DNA of 57,988 nt from Bacteroidota bacterium (lineage in GTDB: Bacteria > Bacteroidota > Bacteroidia > Chitinophagales > LD1), in contig CANJLD010000023.1 in the NCBI GenBank assembly GCA_947475165.1, positions 1 through 57,988 on the forward strand. Direction: 5' to 3'. The position numbers were made by a program, and so were the translations under genes. The number at the start of each line of letters is the position of its first letter. Position 1 is the first letter of the stretch. The notes under the pieces were generated by a model. The model worked only from the letters and a program-made list of their open reading frames with translations, ran no database searches and was not told the DNA's origin. Shown here piece after piece: positions 1-9,019 of the stretch.

Positions 1-129
1 AAGCAGCACATTTATATCAATCCCGAAAAAAACTTGCTGATTATTTTATTCAATGATAAAGAAAAGCCCTTGAAGGCAGAGCGTGTAAACTGGTGGTTTA
101 TTTTCCGGCAAATTGCAGATCAACTTTAA
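1..129 (+). CDS. C-terminal end of a serine hydrolase (beta-lactamase family), partial
   Basis: An open frame runs from the window edge to the TAA at 127-129, giving 42 residues. The segment HIYINPEKNLLIILFNDKE followed by a WWFIFRQIADQL ending resembles the last strand and helix of class C beta-lactamase-like serine hydrolases, where a xQYIYVNPEKN strand precedes the C-terminal helix. The catalytic SxxK and YxN motifs would lie outside the window, so the assignment rests on this tail only. It ends 14 bases before the next gene. Confidence 0.6.
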   Translation, partial: KQHIYINPEKNLLIILFNDKEKPLKAERVNWWFIFRQIADQL

Positions 130-143
130 AGCTGGTGTAAATC

Positions 144-1019
144 ATGAAGCACAATACAAACAAAACAACAGAGCAGGTTATTTTCTTTTCAATCGGGTTA
201 TTCTTCCTTTCGGCTTGTAATCGTCTGGACGAAGTTAATTACACACCTAAAATTTCACCACAGTCTTTCCTTCAAAATCAACATTGGATAAAAATACAAG
301 TAGGTGATTTCAGTTTTATCTGGAGTCAGCCAACTTCTACCATCATCGTTTATTTTGTTGGGTTGTTTACCATGTATGCAGGTTATACGTTCTTAAGAAA
401 TAGAAAAAAAGAAAAATCAAAATTATGGTGGGGCGTTGGTCTATTGCTCACCGGTCTTGGAGCGTTGTTTGCCGGAACAAGTTATCAGGCACTCGGTTAT
501 GAAATTAAATGTAGCGGAAGAGAGTTCTGCACCTGGACAAGTTGGTGGGAAATAATTTATATGCTGCTATCGGTTCCCGGCATGAATGCTTTTTTAGTTG
601 CTACAGCATACACTAATACAAAAGGAAATTTCAGAAAGGCGATTATGGCATATGCTGTCATCAACACTATCGGCTATTCAATTCTACTTTTGTATGGTGC
701 TTTTTCCCCTGTCAAGTTTGCGGTATCCTTCGAATGTATGTCGCTTATTTCTACACCCAGCGTTATCTTCCTGTTACTATTGCATGGCACAAGCTACGCG
801 AAGAACAAAGACAAGATGAATTTATTACTTCTGAACACCTGGCTCATTTTTGTTGCTGTTGGAATTGCCTACGGTGTTTATCTCAGTTCAGGTATCGCTA
901 TATCATTGTGGCAAAAAGGTATCTGGTTTACGGAAAATGATGTGCTGCATGTGGGTATGATTTGCTGGGTTTACTACATCTTAAATAGATTGGGGAATGT
1001 GCTTATTGATTTGGAGTAA
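144..1019 (+). CDS. Hypothetical multi-pass membrane protein with lipoprotein-like N-terminus
   Basis: 291 residues. The N-terminus has a hydrophobic stretch ending in LSACN, which looks like a lipobox with Cys at about residue 25. About six to seven further hydrophobic segments follow (around residues 60-80, 95-115, 135-155, 165-185, 195-215, 230-255 and 265-285). I recognise no catalytic motif; the layout resembles uncharacterised Bacteroidota membrane proteins. A lipobox followed by many membrane spans is unusual, so the first segment may simply be a membrane helix. It lies just downstream of a serine hydrolase and 35 bases upstream of a DUF998-like gene and may share a transcript with both. 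Confidence 0.6.
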   Translation: MKHNTNKTTEQVIFFSIGLFFLSACNRLDEVNYTPKISPQSFLQNQHWIKIQVGDFSFIWSQPTSTIIVYFVGLFTMYAGYTFLRNRKKEKSKLWWGVGLLLTGLGALFAGTSYQALGYEIKCSGREFCTWTSWWEIIYMLLSVPGMNAFLVATAYTNTKGNFRKAIMAYAVINTIGYSILLLYGAFSPVKFAVSFECMSLISTPSVIFLLLLHGTSYAKNKDKMNLLLLNTWLIFVAVGIAYGVYLSSGIAISLWQKGIWFTENDVLHVGMICWVYYILNRLGNVLIDLE

Positions 1020-1054
1020 ACCGTAAGGTGAAGATGAATGAACAATGATGTGTT

Positions 1055-1726
1055 ATGTGGCTTAAGTTTAAAAGAATTGGTTGGAATTATGTGACTCCTG
1101 TTTCAGGTATTGCCGGTTGCTTAGTTATTGCTTTTGGACTTTTTGCATCAGCATCACATTACACCCGCTCAATGGCATATTCGCCTCAAAACCATTTTAT
1201 ATCAGAACTCGGTTTAGCTACAGCAAGTAAATATTCTTTTGTGTTTAATATCTGTTTGGGCATTGGCGGTGTGTTGTTGATGTTGTTCACTAATGGGTTG
1301 GGAATCTATCTTCGTAAAAATCCGTTAGCATGGTATGCTTCTTATATAGGAATAGGAGCCACCCTTAGTTTTTCAGCTATCGGCTATTTTACTGCCGACA
1401 GCTGGACTGCTCACCGGAATGCTGCCCTGGTATTTTTCTCGGGGGCTATGATTTCAATTGTCCTTTTTAGTTATTGTATCTGGCAAAGCAAACAGCGAAG
1501 AATGCATCATTTCATTAGTGTGCAGGGATTTATTATTGCGTTTATTTTTTTGATAGTGTTAGTATGGCCTAAAGAATTACTTACACAATCAGTCGAAGAC
1601 CCTGTAAACTTTATTCGCCCTGAATTGTGGGGTCTTACAGTTTTGGAATGGGCGTACTGCTTTATGATTGGTTCCTGGATTTTAACCGTTTCCGGTGATA
1701 TAATTTATGTATTGAGTAAAAAATAA
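1055..1726 (+). CDS. DUF998-like membrane protein
   Basis: 223 residues with about six hydrophobic segments. Near residue 45 is NHFISELGLA, matching the NPISELG-type signature that follows the first membrane span of DUF998 proteins, and there is a charged loop SKQRRMHH near residue 145. DUF998 proteins are integral membrane proteins without a settled biochemical role. The start is the ATG at 1055, which gives an amphipathic lead-in (MWLKFKRIGWNYV) before the first span. It follows the preceding membrane protein by 35 bases, so co-transcription is likely. Confidence 0.65.
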   Translation: MWLKFKRIGWNYVTPVSGIAGCLVIAFGLFASASHYTRSMAYSPQNHFISELGLATASKYSFVFNICLGIGGVLLMLFTNGLGIYLRKNPLAWYASYIGIGATLSFSAIGYFTADSWTAHRNAALVFFSGAMISIVLFSYCIWQSKQRRMHHFISVQGFIIAFIFLIVLVWPKELLTQSVEDPVNFIRPELWGLTVLEWAYCFMIGSWILTVSGDIIYVLSKK

Positions 1727-1844
1727 AATCACCTTTAACATCGCGGCAAATGTAATTGTTCAGGATGTATCTGTATGTTGATATTCTTATTTTAGTTTAG
1801 TATTTATGTGGAAGTAGGGCGATCGAAATTCATATTTAAGAACC

Positions 1845-2315
1845 ATGAAAACCATTTTAGTTAGTAAAGGACAGATTCTACAAAGCAGTGGTGAACTAAA
1901 TACAAAAGTGTTTACGGTAGAAAGTGGCTTGTTGCGTAGTTATTCCATCGACAATAAAGGGAAAGAACATATATATATGTTTGCATCAGAAAACTGGATA
2001 ATTGGTGATAATTGTGAAACCAATGTCCCTTGTGATTTATTTATTGATGCACTAGAAAATTCAACAATTATCGTAACCGACAAGGAGGTTACAAAACAGA
2101 ATTCTAAAAATAATTCACTGTTTAATAGACTTGCTGTTTTGCAAAAACGCATCATTATGTTAATGAGCTCATCTGCAATTGAGCGTTACCAACATTTTGT
2201 AGAAACGTATCCCGATATTAGTCAGAGAGTTCCTCAAAGAATGATTGCATCTTATCTCGGCATTACCCCCGAAGCGTTGAGTAAAGTAAGGGGTGATAAG
2301 GCAAGGGCTAAATAA
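1845..2315 (+). CDS. Crp/Fnr family transcriptional regulator
   Basis: 156 residues. Residues 1-100 form a shortened cyclic-nucleotide-binding-like beta barrel: VFTVESGLLRSYSIDNKGKE is the usual 'GxxRxYxxxxxGKE' strand pair, and ENWIIGDN replaces the typical 'EGxxxG' turn. The C-terminus (RVPQRMIASYLGITPEALSKVR) is a winged HTH of Crp type. The barrel lacks about 30 N-terminal residues compared with the roughly 190-residue Bacteroidota relatives, so a start further upstream or a trimmed N-terminus is possible. It lies alone, 93 bases before a short NAD-binding-domain remnant. Confidence 0.85.
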   Translation: MKTILVSKGQILQSSGELNTKVFTVESGLLRSYSIDNKGKEHIYMFASENWIIGDNCETNVPCDLFIDALENSTIIVTDKEVTKQNSKNNSLFNRLAVLQKRIIMLMSSSAIERYQHFVETYPDISQRVPQRMIASYLGITPEALSKVRGDKARAK

Positions 2316-2407
2316 TTAAGCCAAGCTCATTTCTTAATCTACATTAATGCACAGCCTTTTTAAAGGCTGCACATTTGCAAATGTCATTTCTGACAAAAAC
2401 AAGGAAA

Positions 2408-2473
2408 ATGAAAATAGCAATTATTGGTGTAGGTAAGAAGAAAATAGCGGGTAAGGTGGCAATTAGAGTTTGA
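2408..2473 (+). pseudogene. Possible N-terminal remnant of an NAD(P)-binding (Rossmann) protein
   Basis: A 21-codon frame starts with MKIAIIGVGKKKIAGKVAIR and then meets TGA. The opening resembles the first beta strand and glycine loop of Rossmann proteins (MKIAIIGxxGxxG), and an ACATTTGC promoter-like box lies upstream at about 2370-2377. Crp/Fnr regulators of this type are often followed by an NAD(P)-binding oxidoreductase gene, so this could be its stump. The evidence is only one short motif; chance is a real alternative. Confidence 0.25.
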
Positions 2474-2548
2474 TTTTTTATTGTAAAAGGAGTATCCCGC
2501 TTGATCAGAATATAAACTAGCCGGCCATTCACAACAGTTAATCAAATC

Positions 2549-3295
2549 ATGTTTATGAAAGCAGTATTGCCCCTGATGTTTATCGGATTCCTACAACTCA
2601 CTTTACTAAATGTCTCAGCACAGATATATCAGAAAGGCGACCTATTGTATTCTAACTCACTTTCAAGTAAAGAGGATACAGCCGGTTGGCGAATGGAAGG
2701 TACGGGGCAAGTTGAGTTTTCAAACGGATGGATGAAGATGTTCTCTCCCAATGAAAAAGGACATCATGTGTTTTGGTGTCCGCAGGAATTTCCTGAAAAT
2801 TTTATTGCCGAGTGGGAAGTTCAAAACCTGCATACGAAAGTGGGTTTGTGTATTGTATTTTTTGCCGCAACAGGTCTTAACGGGGAAGACATCTTTGCCG
2901 CCTCTTTACCTAAACGAGATGGAACATTCAAGCAATATACGAACGGGGCTATCAACAATTATCATATCTCTTATTACGCCAACAGCAAAGATCATCCGGG
3001 TAGAGAAACTACCCATTTGCGAAAGAACAAGGGCTTTCACTTAGTGCAGGAGAAAGAGCCAGGTATACCGCTTCGTTCGCAAGCCATTCACAAAATTCAA
3101 TTAGTAAAATTTGAAGGAAGACTACAACTCTTCATTGACGGTCGAAAAGCAATTGATTGGGTAGATGACGGACAAAAGTTAGGTAAGATTTTGCAGGGCG
3201 GTAAAATTGGTTTCCGACAAATGAAATGGACTCAATTCAACTATCGAAATTTCAATGTTTGGGAATGTAAGTCGCTCAAAGAAGGTAAACAATAG
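2549..3295 (+). CDS. DUF1961 family secreted protein
   Basis: 248 residues with a signal peptide (hydrophobic to about residue 24, cleavage after VSAQ). The mature part is a concanavalin-like jelly roll of the DUF1961 (YesU-like) type: GWRMEGTGQVEFSNGWMKM, HHVFWCPQEFPENFIAEWEV, TGLNGEDIF, then HLRKNKGFHLV and a final GKIGFRQMKWTQFNYRNFNVW strand. In other bacteria this family goes with polysaccharide degradation, so a glycan-related periplasmic or surface role is likely, but no catalytic residues are established. Start ATG 2549; an internal Met at residue 3 (2555) is an equal alternative. Confidence 0.8.
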   Translation: MFMKAVLPLMFIGFLQLTLLNVSAQIYQKGDLLYSNSLSSKEDTAGWRMEGTGQVEFSNGWMKMFSPNEKGHHVFWCPQEFPENFIAEWEVQNLHTKVGLCIVFFAATGLNGEDIFAASLPKRDGTFKQYTNGAINNYHISYYANSKDHPGRETTHLRKNKGFHLVQEKEPGIPLRSQAIHKIQLVKFEGRLQLFIDGRKAIDWVDDGQKLGKILQGGKIGFRQMKWTQFNYRNFNVWECKSLKEGKQ

Positions 3296-3340
3296 AATTG
3301 CTAAGTATATTCTCCTCCTAATAATTCATATAAATCACAA

Positions 3341-3671
3341 ATGAAACAAGTCTTTCTTCTCACCTCTCTTCAACTCTATTCCAGACCAACCCATCCTTGC
3401 CGGACAAACAACTGCCACAGGAATAATTGAAAACATGGCTTCATCAATAAATCTTTTTCCTAATCCCTTTACCACTCGACTTACATTAAATACCGGGGTC
3501 AACGAGCAAACAACTGTTTCACTTTACAACTTTCTCGGACAACAAGTATTGCGAAAAACATTTACAAACTCCACGACAATAAACGCTGAGCAACTTACAG
3601 ACGGCATTTACTTTTATGAGTTAAGGAACTCTAAGGGGACACTGAAAACTGGAAAGGTTGTCAAGCAATGA
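3341..3671 (+). pseudogene. Collapsed T9SS type A secreted protein (signal start plus sorting domain, out of frame)
   Basis: ATG at 3341 opens a short frame beginning MKQVFLLTSLQLYS, which looks like the start of a signal peptide. A different frame then supplies a complete T9SS type A sorting domain: SINLFPNPFTTRLTLNT, TVSLYNFLGQQVLRKT, INAEQLTDGIYFYELRNSKG, TLKTGKVVKQ. The domain frame is closed by TGA at 3342, so the two parts cannot be read together without a frameshift. The passenger between signal and sorting domain is missing. The simplest reading is a deleted and frameshifted secreted protein; expression of the 78-residue domain alone from ATG 3435 cannot be excluded. Confidence 0.6.
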
Positions 3672-3787
3672 CAAGAAGAAAACCAGCCGCTAACAGCGGG
3701 TTGACGGTAATTCTAAAACCCTCCAATGCTTTAAAATAATTTCCCAAAGCCCTGCTGATATAATAGGCAGATAACTACTTTTATAGC

Positions 3788-4546
3788 GTGCAACAAACCC
3801 ATATATCACTGCAGAAAAAAAGAACAGTTGTGCTGCTTTCTTCGGTACTCATTACCCTTGTATACTGGTTAGTGGCTTTGTGGTATAGCAACAAAGGAAC
3901 TTACTCCAAAGACCTTGTTGTATTTCATCAACTCTTCGGCACCGGAAATAAGTGGTTTGACCTTTGGCAATATGTTTATCAGTTTGCGGTAATGGTGGTG
4001 TTGTTTTGGCTGGTGCCTTATCTCATTACGAGGTTTTATCTCAAAGCAGATTTCTCATCGTTTGGTTTGCGATTGAATTACAATAAGCAAGCGCTGATAA
4101 TTTGTGCGGTCGCTTATACCGTTGTTATTACCTCTACTTTTTTCTCTTCGCAAGACCCCTTGATTCAATCGGAATATCCGTTGAGTAAGTTGATAGGAAC
4201 CAGTTGGACTGTTTTCATTGCGTATCAATCGGTTTATCTGTTCTACTTCCTGGCGTATGAAATTTTCTTTCGCGGATATTTGCAGTTTGGGTTAAAGAGC
4301 GAGAATGCCGGAACAAAAGAACTCATCGTTATTATTTTGATTCAAACCGTGCTTACAACTCTGTTTCACATAGGCAAACCAACTCCAGAAATTACAGCGG
4401 CTGCTGCTTTCGGACCGGTGTTTGGTTATGTAGCGTTTCGTTACAATTCTATTTGGTATGGCATGATCATCCATTTTGTAATGAATGTTTTTATTGACCT
4501 GTTTGTTCTTCATTGGCTTCATCTATTGCCTCAAAAATTCTTCTAA
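3788..4546 (+). CDS. CPBP family intramembrane protease-like protein (Abi domain)
   Basis: 252 residues, GTG start, about seven to eight membrane spans. The C-terminal half has the CPBP arrangement: LAYEIFFRGYLQ (motif 1, normally EExxxR), TLFHIGKPTPE (motif 2, His) and IIHFVMNVFID (motif 3, HxxxN/D). Family members related to Rce1 cleave membrane or prenylated proteins with metal-assisted chemistry. Here the first Glu of motif 1 is Tyr while the second Glu and Arg remain, so activity is uncertain. The gene ends 6 bases before the epimerase-like gene and probably forms a transcript with it. Confidence 0.78.
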   Translation: MQQTHISLQKKRTVVLLSSVLITLVYWLVALWYSNKGTYSKDLVVFHQLFGTGNKWFDLWQYVYQFAVMVVLFWLVPYLITRFYLKADFSSFGLRLNYNKQALIICAVAYTVVITSTFFSSQDPLIQSEYPLSKLIGTSWTVFIAYQSVYLFYFLAYEIFFRGYLQFGLKSENAGTKELIVIILIQTVLTTLFHIGKPTPEITAAAAFGPVFGYVAFRYNSIWYGMIIHFVMNVFIDLFVLHWLHLLPQKFF

Positions 4547-4552
4547 CAAGCA

Positions 4553-5554
4553 ATGAACGTTTTAGTTACCGGTGCCAATGGTTTTATAGGAAGCAATCTC
4601 ACTCAACTGTTGTTGCGCGAAGGACATACGGTTAAAGCTATGGTTTTGCCCGGCACAGATTTATCGAATCTTGACGGATTGAATTGCGAAATTGTTTACG
4701 CTGATATTACCAAGCGCGAAATGCTCAATGGATTGCTGAACGATGTGGAACTTGTTTTTCATCTCGCTGCTCTTCCATCGCTCGCGTGGGGCAATCATAT
4801 TTTTAAAGTGAATTACAATGGCACGGAGAATCTTTTATTGGAAGCAGTGAAATGCAAGGTGTGCAGATTTGTGTTTATGAGTTCACTGGTGGTGCATGGG
4901 TTCGATAATTTTGAGAATGCGGATGAAACAACACCCTTGCTAAATACAGGATGGTTAACGCGCCCTTACATTGCATCAAAAATAAAGTGTGAGGAGTTAC
5001 TCGCTTCTTACCAAAACAAAATTGAAACAGTCATCATTCGCCCGGGCTTTAATATTTATGGTCCGAATGATAGAATGACGAGTAAGGAAATGTTACAGCG
5101 TTTAGAGAATAGAAAACTGATGGGCTATGTGAATGATGGACAATCAAAACTTGGTTATGTGTATTCCGAAAACTTAGCTTATGGATTGTTGTGTGCAGGA
5201 GTAAGTCCGAATGCCACAGGCAATACGTACATAATTGCCGATTACGAACCACCGTATTTGCATTTGAAAAATCTATTGGCGTTATTCAGTAAAGAGCTGA
5301 AGATCCAAGCGAAACTTTCATCTGTTCCTTCGTTTGCGTTCATGCCGGTGGGTTTTGTGATGGATGTAATTCACTTTCTTTTTCTGCGCAAAAAGATGCC
5401 GCTGATAAGCACTTACATTGTCGATACTTCTACGCACGATTTACATTTCTCTTCCGCCAAAGCACAGCGCGAGATTGGCTATGAACAAGTAGTCGGTTTT
5501 GAAGAAGGAATTAAACGCACCGTGGCGTGGTATCAAAAACAAAAAGCAAAATGA
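4553..5554 (+). CDS. NAD-dependent epimerase/dehydratase family protein (extended SDR)
   Basis: 333 residues. The N-terminus has the nucleotide-binding loop VTGANGFIGSNL (GxxGxxG). VFHLAA is the conserved segment after strand 4, MSSLVVHG holds the catalytic Ser region, and YIASKIKCE supplies the YxxxK catalytic pair, followed by RPGFNIYGP. This is the pattern of extended short-chain dehydrogenases acting on nucleotide sugars or sterol-like substrates; the substrate cannot be told. The TGA stop overlaps the ATG of the lysoplasmalogenase gene (ATGA), which indicates translational coupling. Confidence 0.88.
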   Translation: MNVLVTGANGFIGSNLTQLLLREGHTVKAMVLPGTDLSNLDGLNCEIVYADITKREMLNGLLNDVELVFHLAALPSLAWGNHIFKVNYNGTENLLLEAVKCKVCRFVFMSSLVVHGFDNFENADETTPLLNTGWLTRPYIASKIKCEELLASYQNKIETVIIRPGFNIYGPNDRMTSKEMLQRLENRKLMGYVNDGQSKLGYVYSENLAYGLLCAGVSPNATGNTYIIADYEPPYLHLKNLLALFSKELKIQAKLSSVPSFAFMPVGFVMDVIHFLFLRKKMPLISTYIVDTSTHDLHFSSAKAQREIGYEQVVGFEEGIKRTVAWYQKQKAK

Positions 5555-6294
5555 AACCAAAAATTATTCGATCTATTTTAATCGCTGTGGCAGTAGTTGA
5601 ATTCTATGCGGAGTTTGTGCACTATAGGGAACTGATATTTTTTACCAAGCCGCTGGTGCTTCCGCTGATAGCGGCTTACTTCTTTTTTTCTGTAGAAAAG
5701 AAATGGAGCATTACACATACCATCATGATGTTTGCATTTTTGTTTTCGTGGTTTGGCGATATATCGCTCATGCTCACACCCGAAACCATAACCGATACCA
5801 ACCTAATGGGCATACCCAAGAGCAAATACTTTTTCCTCGCTGGTCTGGGTTCATTCTTTGTAACACAGGTGTTGTTCATCAATGCCTTTCGCAGATCAGT
5901 AATAGCGGTCGATACAGCATTCAGCAAATATATTTATGTGCCGTTTGTGATTTACTGGCTCACGATGCTTGCCATTGTGTTACCTCCTCTGCATGCCAAT
6001 GCAGAAAAGAGTTCCGCTACAGTGCCCGTTATTTTTTATGCTGCTGTTTTAATAAGCATGGCCGCTATTGCACTCAGCCGCTACGGTAAAACCAACAGCA
6101 AAAGTTTTTGGCTGGTGTTTATTGGTGCCTGTGTATTTGTAGCTTCCGATTCGCTGATTGCTATCAACTTCCTAGCCTTGCCGGTCCCTTCCTATTATGC
6201 AGGGTTCAGCATTATTACCACTTATGCAGTGGCAGAATATTTAATTGCTGAAGGAATTCTGCAGCATGAAAATTCTGCGCTTAGTTCAAATTGA
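5551..6294 (+). CDS. Lysoplasmalogenase family protein (YhhN/TMEM86)
   Basis: 247 residues from the ATG at 5551, which overlaps the upstream stop; a frame start at 5527 would lie inside the upstream gene. There are about eight membrane spans. The order TKPLVLPLIAAYFF, FSWFGDISLM (conserved Asp in span 3) and a later ACVFVASDSLIAINF (conserved SD) matches the YhhN family, whose characterised members hydrolyse the vinyl-ether bond of lysoplasmalogen. It is the last gene of the run that begins with the CPBP gene. Confidence 0.82.
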   Translation: MKPKIIRSILIAVAVVEFYAEFVHYRELIFFTKPLVLPLIAAYFFFSVEKKWSITHTIMMFAFLFSWFGDISLMLTPETITDTNLMGIPKSKYFFLAGLGSFFVTQVLFINAFRRSVIAVDTAFSKYIYVPFVIYWLTMLAIVLPPLHANAEKSSATVPVIFYAAVLISMAAIALSRYGKTNSKSFWLVFIGACVFVASDSLIAINFLALPVPSYYAGFSIITTYAVAEYLIAEGILQHENSALSSN

Positions 6295-6363
6295 TTTATG
6301 TCAGCTAACATTGGTTAAGATGGTCTTCGTTTTGCAGTATGTTCGCCTTCTAAAAACATCTGT

Positions 6364-7635
6364 ATGAATTTTATTTCTGCCGAAGAAGCTGTTGCCCTTA
6401 TTAAAAACAATGAGCGCGTATTTATTCATGGCGGCTGTGCCACACCTCAAATTTTGGTAGATGCGCTTACTGCCCGCCACCAAGAACTAAGCAATGTTGA
6501 AATCACTCACTTACATACCGAAGGCACTGCTCCCTATGCTAATCCTGCTTATGCAAAAGCATTTCGCCTGAATGCATTTTTTATTGGCAAAAATGTGCGG
6601 GCACATGTGAACGAAACAAACGTGCAATACATTCCCATGTTTTTAAGCGAGATTCCTTTGTTCATGCGCTCGGGTAAATTTCCCATTGATACAGCGCTCA
6701 TTCAGGTGAGTCCGCCTGATGTGCATGGCTTTTGTTCGCTGGGTATATCGGTAGATATAGCGCGTGCGGCTTGTGAAGTAGCCGGTAAAATTATTGCACT
6801 CGTCAGTCCGAATATGCCGCGCAGTCTGGGTGATAGTTTTATTCATCATTCAAAAATTACCGCTGCGGTGTATGCAGAAGATGCGATTCATGAATGTGGA
6901 GTTTCCACGGCAAGCGAAACCGAAATCGCCATTGGCAAGAATGTAGCGGCACTGGTAGAAGATGGCGCCTGTTTGCAAATGGGCATTGGTGGAATACCCA
7001 ACGCGGTATTGCAGTTTCTGACCAACCATAAAAACTTAGGCGTGCATACCGAAATGTTCAGCGATGGTATTCTTCCGTTGGTAAAAAGCGGTGTGATAAA
7101 CGGTAAACTTAAAACCAAGCATTCGGGTAAGATTGTTTCCTCGTTTGCTATGGGCACGCGTGCACTCTACGATTTTATTCATAACAATCCCGAAGTGGCT
7201 ATGCTCGATGTGGCATATGTGAACGATACATCGGTGATTCGCAAAAACAAAAAAGTAACCGCAATAAACAGCGCTATTGAAATTGATTTAACGGGGCAGG
7301 TTTGTGCCGATAGTATTGGCACCGAAATTTTTAGTGGGGTAGGAGGACAGATGGATTTTATACGCGGAGCTGCTTTGAGCGAAGGCGGCAAACCGATTAT
7401 TGCACTCGGTTCTATTACCGGAAAAGGGCTTTCTAAAATTGTCCCCGTTCTTAAACCCGGAGCCGGTGTAGTAACCACCCGCGCCCATATGCAGTATGTA
7501 GTTACTGAATACGGCACGGTTGATTTATACGGGAAAAATATTTCGCAACGCGCCAAAGCTTTAATAAGTATTGCTCATCCAAGTCATCGGGAAGAATTAG
7601 AAAGAGAAGCCGTTAGGTTGTATGGGAAGAGTTGA
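6364..7635 (+). CDS. Acetyl-CoA hydrolase/transferase family (4-hydroxybutyrate CoA-transferase-like)
   Basis: 423 residues, full length for the class I CoA-transferase-like family. Two halves are visible: the N-terminal half with HGGCATPQILVDAL and SPPDVHGFCSLGISVD, and the C-terminal half with ACLQMGIGGIPNAVLQFL, HTEMFSDGILPLV, NSAIEIDLTGQVCADSIG (the stretch that carries the catalytic Glu in the family), SGVGGQMDFIRGA and VVTEYGTVDLYGK. It should move CoA between acetyl-CoA and a short acid or hydrolyse it; the partner acid is not predictable. It stands alone on the + strand, 69 bases after the lysoplasmalogenase gene. Confidence 0.9.
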   Translation: MNFISAEEAVALIKNNERVFIHGGCATPQILVDALTARHQELSNVEITHLHTEGTAPYANPAYAKAFRLNAFFIGKNVRAHVNETNVQYIPMFLSEIPLFMRSGKFPIDTALIQVSPPDVHGFCSLGISVDIARAACEVAGKIIALVSPNMPRSLGDSFIHHSKITAAVYAEDAIHECGVSTASETEIAIGKNVAALVEDGACLQMGIGGIPNAVLQFLTNHKNLGVHTEMFSDGILPLVKSGVINGKLKTKHSGKIVSSFAMGTRALYDFIHNNPEVAMLDVAYVNDTSVIRKNKKVTAINSAIEIDLTGQVCADSIGTEIFSGVGGQMDFIRGAALSEGGKPIIALGSITGKGLSKIVPVLKPGAGVVTTRAHMQYVVTEYGTVDLYGKNISQRAKALISIAHPSHREELEREAVRLYGKS

Positions 7636-7711
7636 TAAGTTGCAATACTTTTTATCATCTAACCTTCATTGAAGTTTATGACGTCAATCATATCCTCTTC
7701 TACAGATTACA

Positions 7712-9013
7712 ATGCAATTTTGCTGCAGAAACTACTTTGCACAAGCAAACCGTAATCGTATGTTCACACCCAACGTGATAAAAAGAATGGATAGTGATGT
7801 AATGATGGCTTCGCTTTTTGCGAACGCTACCGAGGGCATAGTACTGGCTAACCGCGCGGGTCAAATTGTATTGGTGAATCCATTTGGCGAAAAAATGTTC
7901 GGCTTTACCAAAGAAGAAATGATTGGGCAACAGATTGAAATTTTACTGCCCAACGAAATTCGCGAAAAGCACGTTCATCACCGCGACTCGTTTCACGCTC
8001 ACCCTGTAAATCGAAATATGGGAGCCGGCAGAGATTTGTTTGCCAAGCGCAAAGACGGAACGGTGTTTCCGGTAGAAGTAAGCTTAAGCCACTACCTGTT
8101 GAATAACGAAGCCTATGTTATTGCCTTTATTATTGACATTACCGTGCGCAAACAGCACGAAGAAATTCAGCAAGAACAAAAAAGCGAGCTGGAACGAGTA
8201 ACCTCAGAAATAAAAAAACTCAATAGTGAACTCGAACAAAAAGTAGCCGACCGCACCATGATGTTGCGCGAAACACTGGCTCAATTGGAAACTTCGAAAG
8301 AAGAACTGGAAAGTGCCCTCGAAAAAGAAAAAGAACTCAGCGATTTAAAATCGCGTTTTGTTTCTACCGTGTCGCACGAGTTTAGAACTCCGCTTGCCGC
8401 TGTGCTTTCATCAGCTTCCTTGCTTGGCAAATACACTAAAACTGAAGACCAGGAAAAAAGAGACAAACATGTAGCGCGAATTAAAGAAGGCGTTCAGCAT
8501 CTAAATGGCATGCTGGAAGATTTGCTATCGCTCGGCAAACTCGAAGAGGGTTTGGTAGAAGCCAAAAAAGCAATAGTGCATTGCAGCTCATTTATGGAAG
8601 ACTTTATCAGCGACCTCAAAGAAATTCTGAAACCCGGTCAACAAATAAGATTTACGCATGAGGGCAGCGATGAAGTGTTTACAGATAAACGCTTGCTCAA
8701 AAACATTTTACTCAACTTGGTTTCGAACGCTATTAAGTTTTCCCCGGAAAATTCAGTGATTGAAATTTCTTGTAGCAATCAGAAAGAACAAATGATACTC
8801 ATGGTAAAAGATAGCGGCATAGGAATTTCAAAAGAAGACCAGGAACATCTTTTCGAACGTTTCTTTCGTGCGCGCAACGCTGCAAATATTCAGGGCACCG
8901 GTCTTGGATTGCACATTGTTTCTAAATATGTTGAACTACTTAATGGAGCCATTGCCTTACACAGCGAAGAAAACAACGGAACCACATTCACTATTACCTT
9001 ACCCACTAATTAA
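7712..9013 (+). CDS. PAS domain sensor histidine kinase
   Basis: 433 residues, no membrane span, so probably cytoplasmic. A PAS domain covers about residues 25-145 (GIVLANRAGQIVLVNPFGEKMFG; MGAGRDLFAKRKDGTVFPVEV), followed by a long coiled coil to about 210. The HisKA motif STVSHEFRTPLAAVLSSAS places the phosphorylated His at residue 222. The ATPase domain has the N box NLVSNAIKFSPE, the G1 box DSGIGIS and the G2 box GTGLGLHIV. ATG at 7760 or 7787 would also leave the PAS domain intact, so the start is uncertain. The adjacent receiver-CRP gene, 6 bases downstream, is its evident partner. Confidence 0.92.
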   Translation: MQFCCRNYFAQANRNRMFTPNVIKRMDSDVMMASLFANATEGIVLANRAGQIVLVNPFGEKMFGFTKEEMIGQQIEILLPNEIREKHVHHRDSFHAHPVNRNMGAGRDLFAKRKDGTVFPVEVSLSHYLLNNEAYVIAFIIDITVRKQHEEIQQEQKSELERVTSEIKKLNSELEQKVADRTMMLRETLAQLETSKEELESALEKEKELSDLKSRFVSTVSHEFRTPLAAVLSSASLLGKYTKTEDQEKRDKHVARIKEGVQHLNGMLEDLLSLGKLEEGLVEAKKAIVHCSSFMEDFISDLKEILKPGQQIRFTHEGSDEVFTDKRLLKNILLNLVSNAIKFSPENSVIEISCSNQKEQMILMVKDSGIGISKEDQEHLFERFFRARNAANIQGTGLGLHIVSKYVELLNGAIALHSEENNGTTFTITLPTN

Positions 9014-9019
9014 AACTCA

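Noticed and set aside
5527-5550. Upstream start for the lysoplasmalogenase gene
   Set aside because: ATG 5551 overlaps the upstream stop in the usual coupled manner and gives the family-like N-terminus.
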